DNA from: Apoda limacodes
Lineage: Eukaryota; Arthropoda; Insecta; Lepidoptera; Limacodidae
Assembly: GCA_946406115.1 (NCBI GenBank)
Contig: OX291557.1
Location: 7,968,501 to 8,032,500 of the forward strand
DNA length: 64,000 nucleotides
Reading direction: 5' to 3'
Below are positions 1-10,945 of this stretch, piece by piece; the stretch's first letter is position 1; each line of letters begins with the position of its first letter. The notes under the pieces were generated by a model that was not told where the DNA came from, ran no database searches, and worked only from the letters and a program-made list of their open reading frames with translations. Made by a program: the position numbers and the translations under genes.

Positions 1-532
1 AAACTTATTACACATGGTATGAAAGCATTTTGATAATGAAGCAGAAGAATTGAGTTGGGTTGAGCTGCATGTGAAAAGTCGTATTAGAAAGTGTCGTTAA
101 TCAATGCTTGCCAGTCAATCCCTATGGTGCAGTAACGTAGACACCGACAGTTGGCTTGATCCACAATTAAAAGTCGCTCAGCGAGTTACGGAAAGGACTC
201 GGAGAGAGAAAGAAAAAGAAACTCGGAGTTTCTTTGAAGGAAGAAAGATCTCCGACAAAGAACTAAAGTCAACGACGTAGCCTACAGAATAAGTATACTA
301 AATTAAACGTTGGGCAGGTCATATATGTCACAGAACTGATGGCCGTTGTTGCAGACGAGCGCAGCGCGATTTGCCATTTAGCCAGGTGGGCCAAAGACCT
401 AAAAAAGGTAGCCGAAATTGGCTGTATGAGAAAGGCGGAGGATCGGGTATGGTAACGTTTGTTAGGAAAGACCTATGTCCAACAGCGGACGACTATAGGC
501 TGATTGATTGATTGACAGCATCCTCTCTTGAA
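1..532 (+). pseudogene. RTE-type LINE reverse transcriptase, C-terminal relic and 3' tail
   Basis: Broken reading frames give, in order, the landmarks of the C-terminal part of an insect RTE-like reverse transcriptase: CLPV..YGA near 105-135, a VAQR-like patch near 170, WAGH near 313-325, WAKDLKKVA near 386-415 and AEDRVW..LLGKTYVQQ near 435-487. It ends in (TGAT)n-type repeats at about 502-517, the kind of tail RTE elements carry. Stops and frameshifts interrupt it throughout, so it is dead. The left end runs off the window. Clade assignment rests on the conserved tail motifs and is good but not searched. Confidence 0.75.
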
Positions 533-1384
533 GAACCGCATACCATACCATGTATAGTCTCTATGGAAAACTGTGGCATATAAAAAAAACCTAAGCGTTC
601 ACGGGAGCAACTTCCCAGGAAAACGCACTATACATGGCTATTTAGGTTCTTAGGTGAGAGGACGAATTCCCTGCAGATGGCGAGTGGTCCGATGATAGCA
701 AGTAGCCCTAAGTATGATTTCGAATAAATCCTCAGAACTCCGCCCATTATACAAGCGGTATATCACACATAGGGAGGCAGAGTCTCTCCATAGACTTAAG
801 GGTCCAGCACCGTTTGTGACATTACCTAATCATACAAAAACTTTATGTAGCTCGTGCTATAAAACATTTACGCGTGTCTTGGATAGTGACGATAGTTGGC
901 ACGAACATCGTCGATTAGTAACTATTTGCTTTAAAACTTATGGACACAGTATGTACCAAGTCTTCCTCGTGTAGAACAATGCCTGTATTTAATGAGCAGT
1001 GCTAATTAAAATATTAATGATGTAAGTACCTAAATCTTAGATCATTTACATATCTACGTACACTGTTTGAATCTGTTGAATCAGTTGTTGAGTACAAGTT
1101 TTTAAAGAAAAACATGTTACTCGATCGCTGTAGAATTTTGTGTTCAAAATTTTAATGGTTTCAAGAGCAACCCAGATGTTTAAAGACGGCTACTCAGGTG
1201 CAATCACATAATGCAGTACAAATCTTCATTACGAATCTCCGTCTTTTCTTTTGAAATTTTTACAGCCTTTTTGAAGTTATTCAATAACTACGTAATTGCA
1301 GATATTCAACTATTGAATTTTTCAGTTTCTTTCTTAATTTACATATTTCATTAGATCTTCCATATAGACCAAGGAAACCAAGTG
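374..1384 (+). repeat. Tandem duplication, copy A
   Basis: Nearly everything here recurs in the same order and orientation at 1416-2174. It starts with the RTE-derived 'ccatttagcc.ggtgggcc' patch and ends at 'ccaaggaaaccaagtg'. Copy A holds about 240 bases (roughly 434-665) that copy B lacks. A short frame around 710-760 reads YDFE.ILRT, where differences from copy B fall mainly at third codon positions, which hints at former coding content. The 86-codon open frame at 714-974 is in another frame and is not kept in copy B, so I do not call it a gene. Confidence 0.8.
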
Positions 1385-1415
1385 AACATATAGAAAAGAC
1401 ATTCAAATTGATTCT

Positions 1416-2174
1416 CCATTTAGCCTGGTGGGCCGATGACCTGAAAAAGGTAGCCGGAATTGGCTGTATGAGAAATCCTGCAAATGGCGAGTGGTACGAT
1501 GCCTAAGCATGATTTTGAACAGATTCTTAGGACTCTGTCCATTATACAAGCGGTATAACACACATACGGAGGCAAAATCTCTTCTTAGACCTAAGGGTCC
1601 AATACCGCTTGTGAGTTTGTACTAGACACAGTACCTAATCATACAAAAACTTTATGTGGCTGTGGCTGTAAAACTTTTACGCGTGTCCCGGAGAGTGACG
1701 ATAGTGGCACGAACATTGCCGATTAGTTACTATTTGCTTTAAAACTTATTGACAATGTATGTACACAACCTTCCTCGTGTGGAACAATGCCCGTATTTAA
1801 TGAGCACTGCTAATTAAAATATCAATGATCTGGGTACCTGAATCTTAGATCATTCACATATGTATCTGTTGAATCAGTTGTTAAGTACAAGTTTTTAAAG
1901 AAAAACATGTTACTCGATCGCTGTAGAATTTTGTGTTCAAAATTTTAATGGTTTCAAGAGCAACCCAGATGTTTAAAGACGGCTACTCAGGTGCAATCAC
2001 ATAATGCAGTACAAATCTTCATTACGAATCTCCATCTTTTCTTTTTAAAATTTTCCAGCTTTTTTAAGTTATACATTAACTATGTAATTGCAGTTATTCA
2101 ACTATTAAAATTTCCAGTTTTTTTATTATTTTCATGTTTCATTAGATCTTCCATATCGACCAAAGAAACCAAGT
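1416..2174 (+). repeat. Tandem duplication, copy B
   Basis: Direct duplicate of 374-1384, shortened by an internal deletion of about 240 bases after 'gtatgagaaa'. The unit pitch is about 1.04 kb. The 'tactcgatcgctgtagaa' stretch near 1910-1928 and the following 80 bases are almost identical to 1118-1210, so the duplication is not very old. There is also a 25-base difference near 1617 ('agtttgtactagacacag'). No intact protein is encoded. Confidence 0.8.
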
Positions 2175-2294
2175 GTATAACGACCGTTTAGGTGGTCCGC
2201 CTCCGGTGAAGGACCGAATGATGTAGGAAACGATGAAGTTTCTAGGCATCCACTCTTAGGTCCATTACCAGCGTTGTGATTTTAAATAAAGAGA

Positions 2295-2666
2295 TCAAAG
2301 AATCTCTGTGAGTTTTGACATTGCTATAGTAGAGTAAATGCGTGGCATGAAAGTCGGTAGTTCCTTGACAACAAATAAAGAATAACGGGATTTAAAGACA
2401 CAACAAGAACTGAACCATCCATTAGGTACAGATACAGTGACAAAAATGACTTCTACGTCTAAGTTATCTTTGTACGAGGTAAGGCGGCAAGGCAAAATTG
2501 CCATTTCAGTTGCGTTTTTGGGAATCGCTTCCACAAAGTTTTCTGGTGGCAAGACAGCCATGTTTAAGATTCTGACTTGTAGTGGCACGCAACCGTTGAG
2601 CACATTTAATTCTTCTGCACTTCCGATGGTTGGTAATACAGGTCTTTTTAGCGGGGATTTTTAGCA
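2295..2666 (-). other. Unrecognised open frame, probably a decayed element fragment
   Basis: On the minus strand a frame stays open for about 120 codons, from just below a TAA near 2670 to 2295. It includes LPPENFVEAIPKNATEM and DVEVIFVTVSVPNGW. It has no ATG at its left edge: the first usable start is a GTG, or the internal ATG of MAVLPPENF. I do not recognise a domain. It lies between the tandem duplication and an antisense RTE relic, so a transposon origin is more likely than a host gene. A plus-strand frame at 2437-2664 is its shadow. Confidence 0.25.
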
Positions 2667-2814
2667 AACGGTGCTTGTTGTGACGCTGGGAATCAACGTT
2701 GTGTAACGAGATCCAACTCCCAGTTATCTATCTGCACATAAATTCTGACAGGCTGTGGTGCTAATGTGACAGTGTTTTTACCACGGATAAATAATTTGTT
2801 TCTGAAGCACAATG

Positions 2815-3165
2815 GGCGGCGCTGCATATCGTAATCTCTTCATTAATTATATTCCCCGCCGTCTCAGCCGGAAGACGTCCGGAGACATTTGGGAACGTAG
2901 ATGTCTTCCATATGTCTCCTGTCTCCACAACAGCCTGTCGGCTTCCTATGGCAATAACAAACACTTACTCTGTTCGTCTATCCACCTAGTAGAAGGCCGT
3001 CCTATGTCGCTTCGATCCGTGGTCGCCATTCGAGAACCTTATCTTATTGGTACGACGAGCGATGTGGCCTTGCTGACAATTTAAGCTATGTCAGTAACTT
3101 TGGTTCTTCGGCGAATCTTCTAATTCTGGATTTTATCACGCAAAGCAATCCTTAGTCTATGTTTT
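2815..3165 (-). pseudogene. RTE-type LINE RT C-terminal relic, antisense
   Basis: Read on the minus strand the fragments VTDIA, DIGRPSTRWIDE and EADRLLW.R follow in the order found at the C-terminal end of lepidopteran RTE-like reverse transcriptases (GRPP.RW.DDL...A.DR..W). Several stops and shifts break the frame. On the plus strand it shows as the usual 'ccggaagacgtcc...tctccac' signature. The 90-codon plus-strand frame at 2812-3084 is an antisense artefact of it. Confidence 0.75.
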
Positions 3166-4161
3166 GATTGTGCCATTATTGTCACAATAGTCCAAATATT
3201 TTTGACATTCGCAGTAAAATTGGGGCATTACTGTCGCTTACTGTAAATACCGCCTTACACTACAGATGCTACAGACTGTACAGACTCAATCAAAATCGTC
3301 CGTTACGCACGTCCGATGGCAAATAGATGGCAAAGATTCATTCGCTAAAAAAATGAGTACAAGTACATTGAGAAATGGGTTATATGTTACAAATGAGCAG
3401 TGATAAATAATTGTATTCTGTGACCATGTCCCAGTTTCCAGGTTTCAGAGATAGTTGCCGTGATGAATGACAATGGGTGGCAAAGGTTACTGAGTCATTG
3501 AATACACTCTTTAATGAAAGGTTGAGCAGGAGTTTCGTTATAAATTGTCTAGTTTCTTTCACTAAATGGTTGGTTTGTGATTTATCGACAGCGATATTAT
3601 ATTTTTACACCGAAGTGACCCCAAAGTCGGCACGCCATGAATATATATTATGTTGTAAACACTTTCATCAGGTACCTTAAATGTTGTTTTTTTTATTAAT
3701 AAATTATATTACCTAATAAACATCTATCTACTTTTAGTTCTTGTAACTTTAAACCAAGTACTTAATACGTTTTTTGTAGTTCCGTAGCCAAATAGCAAAA
3801 ACGGATCTCTTATAATTTTGTCATGTCCGTCCATCGATCAGTTTGTCTTATAATTGCGCCAATTTGCATTAAAATTTAAGAGAAAAGTGTATTACGTCCA
3901 TACAGTTTTGCAATGAAATTGAGAAAAACGTAAGGCTTCATACACGGCACTAAGAGGGCAACTGATTAACAGTTTGCCGGCGGATATTACCCTGTTAGTT
4001 AATTGTAATAGATCATACACTAAAGTTTCTTTTAATATGTTCGACTGACGGATTAAGCTAATATAGTGTGTGGCCCTCGCAGACGCCCGTCTGCTTCAAC
4101 AGGTATTTGCTGGACAGTTCATAACCTCAAGGCCAAATTAAACACAAATTTATTATCATCA
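3166..4161. other. No gene seen
   Basis: Apart from the repeat fragment at 3765-3870, AT-rich DNA without a convincing exon. Short frames at 3380-3680 on both strands overlap each other and match nothing I know. The 3935-4090 stretch has weakly inverted ends ('catacacggcacta' / 'atagtgtgtggccc') and may be an old MITE. Confidence 0.5.
3765..3870 (+). repeat. 'gttccgtagccaaat' repeat fragment
   Basis: The words 'agttccgtagccaaatag' and 'aaaaacgg', followed by 'gtcatgtccgtcc', mark one end of a very common lepidopteran interspersed repeat. Related fragments are at 16370-16430 and 48225-48300. Its class (SINE or non-autonomous DNA element) cannot be settled from this fragment. Confidence 0.5.
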
Positions 4162-4449
4162 TAGCCAGATTGATCTTAGTGACAAAAATTTAACAGCCAG
4201 ATTAATCATAGTAAACAAAAATCAACAGCCAGATTGATCACAGTGACAAAACCTCATCAGCCAGATTGATCACAGTGACAAAGTCTCATCAGCCAGATTG
4301 ATTACAGTGACAAAACTTAATCAGCCAGATTGATCACAGTGAAAAAACTTAATCAGCCAGATTAATCACCGTGACAAAACCTAAACAGCCAGATTGATTA
4401 AAATGACAAAAAATCATCAGCCCGATAGATCACAGTGACAAAACCTAAA
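4162..4449. repeat. 32-bp minisatellite, nine units
   Basis: Nine units start at 4162, 4194, 4226, 4258, 4290, 4322, 4354, 4386 and 4418, a spacing of exactly 32 bases every time. Each unit begins 'cagccagattgatcac', continues 'agtgacaaaa' and ends in a variable 6-8 bases. Units differ by substitutions only; no indel breaks the register. The array is AT-rich and non-coding in all frames. Confidence 0.95.
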
Positions 4450-5020
4450 AACTTTGGGAGTATTGACAAATCAACGTAGGTAACTAAAGCTATACATATT
4501 TTTTTCCACTTTTATTTTGGCCCATATAGCTAAATATTGTGTTGTACAAATTGCAATAAAGATAAATTTTTAAATAAAAAATGTTGTTTCCAGACTCGAT
4601 TGCTCTCGTTTTGTTTATTTTCACAGATAAACCTGTAGGTCAGAACAGTTTGTCGTGAAGAAAAACAATGTCTCATTACATATGGCCAAGATAAACTATA
4701 ACATTGCCTAGGTTATTTACTTGTACTGGGTTTTTAATATCGCCAAGAAAAAACTACAAAAACAAGCTCATTGCATAAAAACAATGCATTAAACTACAGT
4801 CATTCCTTACCTATACCTAATCATTCGATATTAAGTAATAATTTTTACACCAAGTCTGGAATCACAAGTTAGTTAAGCTGTCGATTTAGCGGTTAGTAAA
4901 ATTGAACATACCTATCAGGAATTGTAGCTTACATTATCTTTTTTGCACGTAGTAGCAGTGTACAAAACGGGCTTAAATTTATCTTCGAAAGAAGTAGCCA
5001 AAACTTTATAAGATCAAGTA
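4450..5020. other. No gene seen
   Basis: AT-rich stretch between the minisatellite and the TA-flanked transposon. I see no exon, RNA gene or repeat that I can name. Confidence 0.5.
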
Positions 5021-5998
5021 GGGTGAATGCTCCTATGACCAGCCTCCCCCCAAACATCAGCCGGGCGTGCTTTATTCTGTGATAAATAAGAAGTAACATG
5101 TCCTATTTTCAACTATGATCGCTGTGCCGATACATGCAAATTTCCACAGAAACGCGAATTTTGCTGGACACTTTTTTAGCGATATTTCACTTACTTTGAT
5201 GCTTAGATACTTACGTCTTTTAAATTTAGTTGAACAACTATGAAAATTAATTGTGCAGTAGAATCATAGCCATAAGTCTTTTCCATTATTTTGTTTAAGT
5301 TATTTTTTTATCTTTAAACCTTAACGGCTTTTATCTCCAGGAGCGGGTAGCCAGTGGTTCGACACGCACCCACATCATTATTTAGGACGTTGTTTCTTTT
5401 CACCATCTCCTTTAGTCCTACATAACATGGGGTGGGCCTATTACCGTAAAACTGCTTGTAATGCAATATATCTGGAAATAGGAGGCTTTATATATGTCGA
5501 CGATGCAAGGGTCAACTTTTTTCGGTAAAGGGTAGATGGAGGAACAATGACTAACAAAGAATACTTTTTAACTCTGTTAAATCAGAGGTTCACCTACGAA
5601 TCCCACCCAGGCGAAGAAGCGGATAAAAGCTAGAAGTAGTATGAATTTTCTTTGCCACTAGCAACGAATTACATGGCCTGAATGTATGGTAAAAATATTA
5701 CATCAAATCTTAGAGCATAAGCATCTAAAAGCCCGAAGAATGCTAGGCTGATGTTTGGCACGCATGAGGCTGTTATTACATACAAGGCGGCTGATATTTG
5801 GAAAATAACACAAAATTTACAAAAACATGTGTTATTAACATTTTTAACAGTATTTTGTCATTTTTATGCATAACAATGCAAACTCAACATTACAAGCTGC
5901 ACGTAAGGAGTAAGTCTTAGGTTATTGTTTATTATGATAACGTAGTAACCATTTAAAGTTGAAAAAAAGTTAGGGGCTGATATATGGGTCATTCACCC
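5021..5998 (-). mobile_element. TA-flanked non-autonomous DNA transposon, copy 1 (978 bp)
   Basis: Ends are inverted: 'gggtgaatgctcctatgacc' at the left and '...tatgggtcattcaccc' at the right. It is flanked by TA at 5019-5020 and CA, a likely decayed TA, at 5999-6000. A TA target duplication is typical of the Tc1/mariner superfamily, though no transposase is left. A 13-mer close to GGCTGATRTWTGG recurs in both orientations near 5051, 5749, 5793 and 5976. The whole sequence matches 40819-42209 in opposite orientation, which proves a mobile repeat. Strand is set arbitrarily against copy 2. Confidence 0.8.
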
Positions 5999-6007
5999 CA
6001 TCAGTTT

Positions 6008-6048
6008 GCTTGTCTGTCTGTCCGTCCGTCCGGCCGGCCGTCACTCTG
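6008..6048. repeat. (TGTC)n/(GTCC)n microsatellite
   Basis: A run of 'tgtctgtctgtccgtccgtccggccggccg' type tetranucleotides directly right of the transposon end. Such runs often sit inside lepidopteran Helitron-like repeats, but no flanking match is visible here. Confidence 0.7.
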
Positions 6049-6589
6049 TTGGAAGTTTATCTTACAAACCATAATACCGCGTCAGGAACCAACCGCTAAA
6101 AGCTATTTAGAAATCATGCTAAAAAGTCGATAAATTAATAGGTAAAACACATACATAATTCCATTGCTATATATGTATATATACGCAGGTAAATTTATTA
6201 GTACGTGTGCCAACCTAAGTAGGAACTGAACAATTTTTATGTGGCAGCACACGACCAACTTTACACAACCTATAGAATAATCATTTGTTCATTAATTTCA
6301 AAGGTAAGTAGGTACCTATGTCGGTACCAAATATTTTATTATCTGCATCGAAGATGATTCTCAGACTAACCAAAGGCAGGATTACCAACCGCACTCTAAA
6401 TAGAATGCTTTTATCAATTTTTGTTCCTAGGTACTCTTTATAATCGATAACACTTATATAGTTCGCTGAAATACTCTGTTTACGTAAACTATAACTTATC
6501 ACTATTGATCTACGAGTTTGTACGTATATGGCTTGGACCTACCTTTGCCTTTAGAGATCGGGCGAATTAAAAAACATACTAGAAATAAA

Positions 6590-7025
6590 TTTATTTACTC
6601 TATTGTATATTAATTACCTAATAACTCTTTTTTATGTATCTGTACTCATAATTTAACTTTTCTAAAACCAGATATACTTTGCTGCATCCAAAAAAGTTGG
6701 TTACCCTGAGTAAAGGTAACCTTCATTCGTAGATTATAAGTATGATAAGATTATAATGTTAAAATAGATTAGATGCGAAATATTTAATAGAATTAAGAAA
6801 AAGTTGTGACTTAATTACCCACATAGTGTTTGGGACAAAAGTAAGCACCTAGCGTGACCTAGCAGAGATTACGTAATACCTCTACGTAATCTCTGCTAGG
6901 TCAAGCTAGGTGCTTACTCTACGAGTAAACTATATCCCAGAAAATTTAAAATTTTCTGTAGAAACAACTATGACGCCGATAACCGAATTTTGCGCGGACA
7001 GAGTCGCGGGCACAGCTAGTAGAGT
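6590..7025 (+). mobile_element. Interspersed repeat with Helitron-like 3' end, copy 1
   Basis: It aligns along its length with 10945-11350, including 'tactcataatttaactttt' and 'gaaaaagttgtgacttaa'. Its right end carries the block 'cgataaccgaattttgcgcgg' and 'tcgcgggcacagctagt', which resembles the 3' end of the Helitron-like family seen all over the window (CTAGT terminus). Compared with copy 2 it has 44 extra bases near 6688-6733, containing a 7-bp inverted repeat (ggttacc/ggtaacc), and a hairpin described separately. Confidence 0.65.
6840..6918. repeat. Quasi-palindrome, 36-bp arms
   Basis: Left arm 6840-6875 and right arm 6883-6918 are reverse complements with a single mismatch (35 of 36), separated by a 7-base loop. 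The related copy at 11120-11260 has only the left-arm sequence; there the right-arm stretch is replaced by unrelated DNA. The palindrome therefore arose in this copy. Confidence 0.95.
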
Positions 7026-8281
7026 TATAGTTTTGTTTAGATTTGGTGAATTAAATTAAAATAAATTGAAACCACTTAATTTTTTTTTTTATGTTATTAA
7101 TGTAATTTAAAAGTCTATTATTATAATTTTATTGAACTTAAAATAGATTTGATCTATTTCTATTTTTAAATTTAATTAAATTTAGATTGTATACACTCTT
7201 TGCCGTTGCCGTAAATTTTATTATAATTATATTGTTTGTGCCGAAAGTTTATGCAACAAGTAAGTTTACAAAACTTGAATAAACTACTACGTATAGTGAA
7301 CTAAAGATACCTAGTAAGAACGGTACGTATGTACCTATTTTTCTTAACCTGCGTATAGGTAAATAATTTTATGAAATAACTTGGCAAGTAAATATGTAGG
7401 TAGGTATTGTGTTGTGTCTGCCTTTCTCTTAAAACTTTAGCAGATTATCACATCAGAATGCGGACATATATATTAAATAGAACATTAATTGTCGAAGGTA
7501 CCTGACCGATTTTAAACCTTTTTTTATTTGACAGGGAATTAAAATATTTTTTTACGGCGAGGGTGCAATATTTAATGGGATGTTAATTACAGTACCTAAA
7601 ATATTATTTTTTACAACTTTATATTTTATGTAAGTAAATATAAAGAAAAAATATATTTAGGTACCTGGTACTTTTAGAAACGTAGGTAGGTATTTTATAG
7701 CTTAATTATTATTCATACATTTTTTTCGATGCTACCCCACCCTACCTCCAACAACTGAAGCCATTGGGTTTGATGCTCATCCTTCTAGCATTCTGGAAGT
7801 AAAACGCGAAAAGTATTTAGTTTCGCGCGCCTAGCAAATTAGCTACTCAACGAGGGAAATAAGGAAACAAGGAAGCAACCTGGCCAGGGTCCACGTTTTC
7901 AATCGACGAGCCTAACTTACGAACCAGCGACGTGGCTACGAAAATTCGAGGTACATAACCAATGTCAGTCCTTCTTATCCTTTTATTTTCCAGTACCTAT
8001 TTATATCTGTTGCCTGGTAGTTTATTTTTGAGACCACCATCCTGACGCTGTGTATTTTTACTTGGGCGAGTTTACTACTATCATTTTTCTGTTTGTATAA
8101 TCTGGCCCACTATGTTCTGTCCAAATTACCACTAACAATTTAAAATTAATAAACTGGTCCGTGGACCACGGGCTTGTTGCCCTCTAATCCGCCAAATTTG
8201 AGTATCTGTGTAGGATTTCTACAACAACTTCTCAATTATACTAATTAGCTTTCCTATAGTTAGTCTACGTGTAATTCGATT
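7026..8281. other. No gene seen
   Basis: AT-rich DNA with poly(T) runs and many 'gtaggtacct' words. There is no long frame and no exon with a credible splice context. The GC-richer patch at 7730-7960 does not translate into anything I recognise. Confidence 0.5.
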
Positions 8282-8400
8282 ATATTTATTCCTGCGGGAG
8301 CTTGTCAATTTTCAGGGACAAAAAGGGATACCCTACGTCCTTCTTCATCTCAACTATCTCTATGCCTTTCAGCTCAACTGGTTGCTTCCGTTGCACCATT
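8282..8400 (-). mobile_element. Helitron-like fragment, antisense
   Basis: 'cctgcgggagcttgtcaatt', 'gggacaaaaagggatacc' and 'caactatctctatgcc' match, in order, the interior of the Helitron-like family read antisense. Neither terminus is present, so it is a truncated relic. Confidence 0.4.
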
Positions 8401-8485
8401 GAAAAACGACCAACAAACTTACTTTTGCATGTATAATATTCGTGGATGGACATGGATTATGTATAACATAAAACAACTTACACAT

Positions 8486-9215
8486 TTCCATCCTTACTCT
8501 TTATGAAAGCTCTTGCGGGAGAATCACATATAAATGACCTAAGACTTTCAATACCATTTTGTATAATTTCTTTAATTTCAGTTACAAAAGGTTTTAAAAA
8601 TGTTTTAACTTCAGGTTTTCCTACACCGCATTAAATTCCTATAACCATTACAGGAACTGTAGTTCTTTCGTTAAAAATTACATATAATAGGCCAAAATTC
8701 GACTTTTGAGCTTTTGTACGTGGGCAGCCCATCTATACTCACATTTATGACTATTCATTTAAGTCTCCAAAATATTGTATAATATTATTTTTAAATCAAT
8801 GGTGCCAGTATTCTCCACAACTGTTTACCTGTAATAAAGTTGCCCTGTTGAGAAGTGTTCTAGCATCTTTTGGTATAACATTTGGTTTTAATTTGTTTAT
8901 AATTTTTAATAAGGCATTACTCGCAGTATGTGGCGTATTATAAACGATCGTCCACTCTCTTAATTCCGCTCTAAAGTTATAAGCATAATACTCAGCTTTC
9001 GATTCAGATGCCAAATCAAAATCGGAGTCACTGCTCTCAATTTCTACATTTCCTGAACTATCTAATATTTCTTGCGGTAGTGTATCTGTCTGGTTTGAAC
9101 ATGGCCCTTGAAAATTTTGGTCATTACTTTTTATTGCATTACTACCACTAACAGCACTTTCTCGTGAACTTTTACTGCTAGACGTTATATTTTTTTTACT
9201 TTTTGACACGCCCAC
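8486..9215 (-). pseudogene. Transposase-domain protein pseudogene (insect 'uncharacterized' family)
   Basis: An open 139-codon stretch (9215 to 8796) begins with a Ser/Asn-rich acidic N-terminus and reaches LREWTIVYNTPHTASNALL and PKDARTLL, then a GEYWHH-like site and a stop. Past the stop, broken frames continue with YFGDLN, INVSIDGLPTYKSSKVEFWPI-type sequence (8730 to about 8665), PVMVIGI, CGVGKPEVKTFLKPF and FICDSPARAFIK (about 8500). This order of motifs belongs to a widespread insect family annotated as uncharacterized or transposase domain-containing proteins. At least three stops or frameshifts and loss of the C-terminal half make it a pseudogene. Assignment is from remembered family motifs. 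Confidence 0.65.
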
Positions 9216-9446
9216 GAAAGTTACCAGATCTTTTTAATATTTTAACTTTACCATTATTTGAAGACAGCTTGGCAAATTTTGATTAAAATCGTCCCGTTAT
9301 TACTATTTAGCAAAAACTTACTTATCCAAGCAATCTATCACTTAAATTTACTTGAAAAAGAAAATTAACAGTACTAAGTGTTATTTTTGACTTGAGATTA
9401 TTTGAAAACGTTAAATAATAAATTTTTGCTCAAGTTGAACTGGAAA

Positions 9447-9508
9447 AGTTTTTGTTTATTCAATCATACCTTATTTAAGTTTTTGTTTATTCAATCATAC
9501 CTTATTTA
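9447..9508. repeat. 31-bp direct duplication
   Basis: Two exact, adjacent copies of a 31-base unit beginning 'agtttttgtttattcaat' start at 9447 and 9478. Perfect identity means a recent slippage-type event. Confidence 0.95.
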
Positions 9509-10599
9509 AGTCTTTAAATAATCTTACTTAAGTCAAAAGAGAATTTTAAGGTATGCGTTGTAGATATACTTCAGGGGAAAAGGTTTTGGATTGACTTAAC
9601 TAGGTTTAAATAATACACAACTCACTGAAGAAGCAGTAGTCAAAAGCTATTAGGACTAAAGAAAAATAAGATTTAATAAAATCAATTTTCTCCTAAAAAA
9701 ATCTTACTTCAGTCTCAATATAGACATATTAGATTTAATACTTATCCACAATTGCCACTTGGGTAGTTAAACAAAGAACCCTATAGTTTTGCTATAGGCA
9801 TTTGTCCGTTTGCCCATATGTTACATTGAAAGGCCCACGTTACATATTGGAGATATATATAAAGTAAGTACCTATAGGGATAAAAAAAGTTTAAAAAGAT
9901 ATTTTAAATTTAGATTTCAAGTATGAAAGGTGTCTCAAACATTTTTGGAAAATGATATCACAACTAATAGGTACTTGAAATATTCTGCTACAAAGTCGTC
10001 AATTCCGTTTAGTTTCGAGTCGTTCAAAATACCAAATTAAAACCATTGTGAAAAAATCTGAAAATGGCCAAAAAATTTCCTCTTTTATGTCATATTTTTA
10101 TAAGAAGCATACATATATGTAAACGTTTTTCTAAGGAAACAAAACTCACTGCCACAGAATAATTTATTACCCCACAGATGGTGTAATATGTATTAAAAGC
10201 GGTTTACTATTGGAGGAAATACGAGCCCGATTTTGGTAATGATTACGTAAAATTAGCCCGAGGCGCAGTGGTCCATCTCGCAACATTAGTATCGTGGCCC
10301 GGGTTTTAGCACGGTAGCAAATGATTTTCTAATACTAATTTTTGTATTCCCTTTTTTTAGCTGCTTCCTTATATGATCACTTCCTGACACAGTTTTCACC
10401 AGATGCTGGACCAATGACCAAATAGACCGCGTGCATTGTATACTCTTTGTCTCTATGCTACCATCTCTGGGCGGGTGCAGCCGGATACCAGCTAGGCCGG
10501 TTTGAATCGGTTCAACGCCGGTAAGAATCGCCGACGATCCCAAACTCGCGACTCGTATCGAACCCTTGTCTGAAGAGATACTTTGCCTACCTGTCTTTA
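9509..10599. other. No gene seen
   Basis: AT-rich DNA, then from 10260 a GC-richer stretch leading into the LINE tail at 10600. The 85-codon minus-strand frame at 10286-10543 is opposite that stretch and matches nothing I know. Confidence 0.45.
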
Positions 10600-10945
10600 T
10601 TCTACTGCTTGTATAATGGTATGTGTTCTGAGGAATTGTTCGAAATGATGCCCAAGGCTACTTTCTACCATCGTACCGCTCGCCATCGGCAGGGAATTTA
10701 TCCTCACACATTCTAAATGGTCACGTACAGATCGGTTTCAAAGGAACTTTTCCACCTACAAACGCTTAGGCTCCCTGCCAAGATTTTCTCTAAGGACTAC
10801 AGTATGGAGTTCTTCAAGAAAGAAGTGATTAGATTTTTACAGGGTCGCTAACGTCCGAGTAATGCTCCATAGCGAGGCCCCTACCGTGGCAAGCGTCCAT
10901 AGGTTCGTGACCGCTTAACATTAGGCAGACCGCTAGCTTGTTATA
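10600..10945 (+). pseudogene. LINE 3'-end relic ('FSKDYSMEFFKKEV' family)
   Basis: A decayed frame reads about LRLPAKIFSKDYSMEFFK, then KEVIRFLQGR, which is the C-terminal end of a common lepidopteran LINE ORF. It is followed by the family's 3' tail 'gcgtccataggttcgtgaccgctta...caggc.gaccg'. Related tails lie at 22190-22375 (+), 39325-39415 (-) and 49114-49440 (-). The clade is not certain. Confidence 0.6.

Noticed and set aside
2812..3084. 90-codon plus-strand frame
   Set aside because: It is the antisense of an RTE reverse transcriptase relic.
4162..4449. CRISPR-like array (nine 32-bp-spaced repeats)
   Set aside because: Units are contiguous with no unique spacers, and the surrounding DNA is clearly insect. 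It is a minisatellite.
10286..10543. 85-codon minus-strand frame as a gene
   Set aside because: No recognised domain and no splice support; it lies opposite GC-richer DNA next to a LINE tail.
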